Origin: Pelagibacteraceae bacterium AG-426-E17
GTDB lineage: Bacteria > Pseudomonadota > Alphaproteobacteria > Pelagibacterales > Pelagibacteraceae
Length of the DNA stretch: 64,000 nt
NCBI GenBank assembly: GCA_003210095.1
Contig: QCNP01000001.1
Span: forward strand, 418,001-482,000
Direction of reading: 5' to 3'
Position 1 is the stretch's first letter. Each line of letters begins with the position of its first letter. Below, in pieces: positions 62,317 through 64,000 of the stretch. The translations under genes were made by a program, and so were the position numbers. The notes beneath the pieces were generated by a model. The model was not told where the DNA came from, ran no database searches, and worked only from the letters and a program-made list of their open reading frames with translations.

Positions 62317-63056
62317 TCAATTATTTTGTTTATATAATTACTCAAAATTTTTAGGTCTCTAACTCTTGAAAGACTATGATCTCCATTTTTAATTTTTATA
62401 AATTTCTTTTTTGAATTTGGGAATACTTTTAATATTTTTCTTGATAAACTTTGAGGAACCACTTTATCTTTTTCACCGTGAAGAAGATAAATTGGAAATT
62501 TAGATTTGTTTTTTTTATTAAGAACCTTATTTTTTCGACCGTCTTTAATTATTTTTAAAGTAATTTTATATGAATAATCATCATTCTCTAAATTATAATA
62601 TTTGTTTCTAAGGACTAAATTTTTATTTTTTTTGTTTAATTTTTTCCATATTAATCTGTCAAGAAATTCAGGTGCTGCCCCAATTCCTATAAAACCTATT
62701 ATGTTTTCAAAATATTTAAGTTGGATTAATCCTAACCAAGCTCCCAGGCTAGATCCCACAATGATTATTTTTTTTTTTTTTAATTTTTTCTCAATAATAA
62801 ATTTTACGTCGTTCGACCAACTAGTAATAGTACCTTTTTCAAACTTACCATAAGATTTACCATGACCAGAGTACTCAAGAGCCATGAAACCAATTTTTAT
62901 TTTTTTGCAATATCTCAAAAGATATTCTGGTTTTTTTCCGTTTAAATCTGATTTCAAACCATGTAAAAAAACTAAAAAAATATTTGATTGGGAATTCTTA
63001 AATAGAACCCTTATTTTCTTGTTTGTTTTAAATTTTATAAATTTAAATTTAGTCAT
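62283..63056 (-). CDS. Alpha/beta hydrolase
   Basis: A 257-residue alpha/beta hydrolase: LVFLHGLKSDLNGKKPEYLL, FMALEYSGHGKSYG, nucleophile elbow IIVGSSLGAWLGLI, acid residue in LLHGEKDKVVPQSL, and catalytic His in KNGDHSLSR. The group is called BAAT/ABHD10-like hydrolases in mitochondria and alphaproteobacteria; the substrate is unknown. The coding strand carries a 14-A run (62781-62768) encoding KKKK before the nucleophile strand. The 3' end overlaps the SDR gene by 34 bases. Confidence 0.82.
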   Translation of the reverse strand: MTKFKFIKFKTNKKIRVLFKNSQSNIFLVFLHGLKSDLNGKKPEYLLRYCKKIKIGFMALEYSGHGKSYGKFEKGTITSWSNDVKFIIEKKLKKKKIIIVGSSLGAWLGLIQLKYFENIIGFIGIGAAPEFLDRLIWKKLNKKNKNLVLRNKYYNLENDDYSYKITLKIIKDGRKNKVLNKKNKSKFPIYLLHGEKDKVVPQSLSRKILKVFPNSKKKFIKIKNGDHSLSRVRDLKILSNYINKIIDYSAKPSLYDG

Positions 63057-63092
63057 AAAGAATTATAAAATATGATAATATATGAATATTAA

Positions 63093-64000
63093 ATGTCATC
63101 TAAATTAAAAGTTTTACAGGTAATACCAAGATTGGACTATGGGGGAGCTGAGATAGGATGTTATGATCTAGCACATTATCTTAGTGAACAAAAAAGCAAG
63201 TCTTATATTGCTACAAGTGGCGGTAAATTAATCAAATATATCAACAAAAAAAAAGTTAAATTATTTAAAACCCCTGTTCATAGCAAAAATCCAATATTAA
63301 TTTTTTTAAACATTTTTATTTTAACTTTAATAGTACTTTTCTATAGAATTAATATTATTCATGTTAGAAGTAGAGCACCTGCATGGTCATGCTATTTTGT
63401 TGCTAAAATTACTGGGTGTAAATTGGTTACAACATTTCATGGTACTTATAATTTTAACTCATCGTTGAAAAAATATTATAACTCAATTATGCTTAAATCA
63501 GATTGTGTAATTGCTGGATCAAATTTTATCTTCAAACATATTACAGAAAATTATTCCGAACATGTATCTAAAATAAAAAAATTTTTGGTAATATTTAGAG
63601 GAATCAATACAGAATATTATGATCCAAATAATATTAATAAAAAAGAGAGAGCTAAATTTTACTCTAAATTAAATATTGAATTTGGAAAAAAAATTATATT
63701 AATGCCTGGGCGTCTTACTGAGTGGAAAGGTCAAGAGTTGTTAATAGAATCTTTAAATATTCTTAAAACTAACTTTGGATACAAAAATTTTGTGGCTATT
63801 ATACTTGGGTCGGACCAAGGGAGGGATACATATAAAAAAAAATTATTAAGATTGGTTGAACAATATAGACTCAATAAAGATGTAATTTTTTTGGAACATG
63901 CAAACTCAATGCCAATAGCTTATAGCATAGCAAATGTAGTTGTATCAGCTTCAGTTGAGCCTGAGGCTTTCGGTAGAGTTTCAGTAGAGGCACAGTCAAT
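63093..64000 (+). CDS. Glycosyltransferase family 4 protein (partial)
   Basis: The gene runs off the right edge of the window; 302 codons are visible. The N-terminus KLKVLQVIPRLDYGGAEIG is the GT-B donor/acceptor start of family GT4. NIIHVRSRAPAWSCYFVAK, TTFHGTYNFNSSLKKYY and the donor-site entry MPGRLTEWKGQELLIESL follow, then PEAFGRVSVEAQS with the conserved E-x7-E region. It probably adds a sugar in LPS or capsule assembly and could be the first gene of a surface-polysaccharide cluster to the right. A gap of 36 bases separates it from the divergent hydrolase gene. Confidence 0.9.
   Translation, partial: MSSKLKVLQVIPRLDYGGAEIGCYDLAHYLSEQKSKSYIATSGGKLIKYINKKKVKLFKTPVHSKNPILIFLNIFILTLIVLFYRINIIHVRSRAPAWSCYFVAKITGCKLVTTFHGTYNFNSSLKKYYNSIMLKSDCVIAGSNFIFKHITENYSEHVSKIKKFLVIFRGINTEYYDPNNINKKERAKFYSKLNIEFGKKIILMPGRLTEWKGQELLIESLNILKTNFGYKNFVAIILGSDQGRDTYKKKLLRLVEQYRLNKDVIFLEHANSMPIAYSIANVVVSASVEPEAFGRVSVEAQS

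Overview
The window is a dense, very AT-rich stretch of a bacterial chromosome, almost certainly from a SAR11-type alphaproteobacterium (Candidatus Pelagibacter or a close relative). The reasons are base composition that looks near 30% GC by eye, intergenic gaps of a few bases, many ATGA or TAATG junctions, lysine- and asparagine-rich proteins, and alphaproteobacterial gene orders: tsaB-fur-miaB-phoH-ybeY-lnt-metK, nusA-infB-rbfA-rpsO-pnp, fabI-fabB-fabA divergent from irr, ubiB-ubiE divergent from mutM-rpsT-dnaA, and argH-lptM-lysA divergent from tlpA. I see no phage, insertion sequence, CRISPR array or rRNA operon. No gene-free stretch exceeds about 260 bases.

Region by region. 0-2 kb: the end of trpS, an Nfu-type Fe-S scaffold and a Bax-like glucosaminidase. 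2-3.1 kb: a secreted polysaccharide deacetylase on the minus strand, overlapping a shortened tsaB head to head. 3-16 kb: a long plus-strand information-processing block (tsaB, fur, miaB, phoH, ybeY, lnt, metK, then nusA, infB, rbfA, rpsO, pnp). Several genes that usually sit inside this block in relatives (rimI, corC, rimP, ylxR, truB) are not there. 16-18.4 kb: a small accessory patch with a 63-residue basic protein behind a three-hairpin leader, and two secreted minus-strand proteins that share a signal peptide and a 3' hairpin. 18.4-20.9 kb: fabI, fabB and fabA. 21-24.6 kb: irr, then a katG / asparaginyl-hydroxylase-like / DUF2061 operon with Irr-box-like palindromes in front of both irr and katG.

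24.6-29.7 kb: a minus-strand cofactor block (SH3 protein, MoeB/ThiF, dut, coaBC, ubiB, ubiE). 29.7-33.6 kb: mutM, rpsT, dnaA, dnaN. 33.6-37 kb: plsC-like, lysA, a tiny LptM-like lipoprotein and argH. 37-40.7 kb: tlpA, HIG1, esterase, HNH nuclease, coq7, dsbB and a DedA-like gene. tRNA-Leu and an acyl-CoA synthetase follow. At 42.7 kb a minute Lys/Arg/Ala gene of 23 codons has its own ribosome site and terminator. 42.9-47 kb: carD, fdxA, a TerB-like gene and a SUV3-like helicase. 47-49.6 kb: racemase, thioesterase, tRNA-Arg, thiolase. 49.7-53.7 kb: aceE-aceF, in which the lipoyl domain sits on E1 and is absent from E2. 53.7-63 kb: EamA transporter, uppP, gltD-gltB, an SDR protein and an alpha/beta hydrolase. 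The window ends inside a glycosyltransferase.

The best candidates for something new are the moved lipoyl domain in the pyruvate dehydrogenase complex, the predicted Irr-controlled katG operon with an iron/2-oxoglutarate-type hydroxylase, the 23-codon basic peptide gene, and the structured leader of the 63-residue gene.
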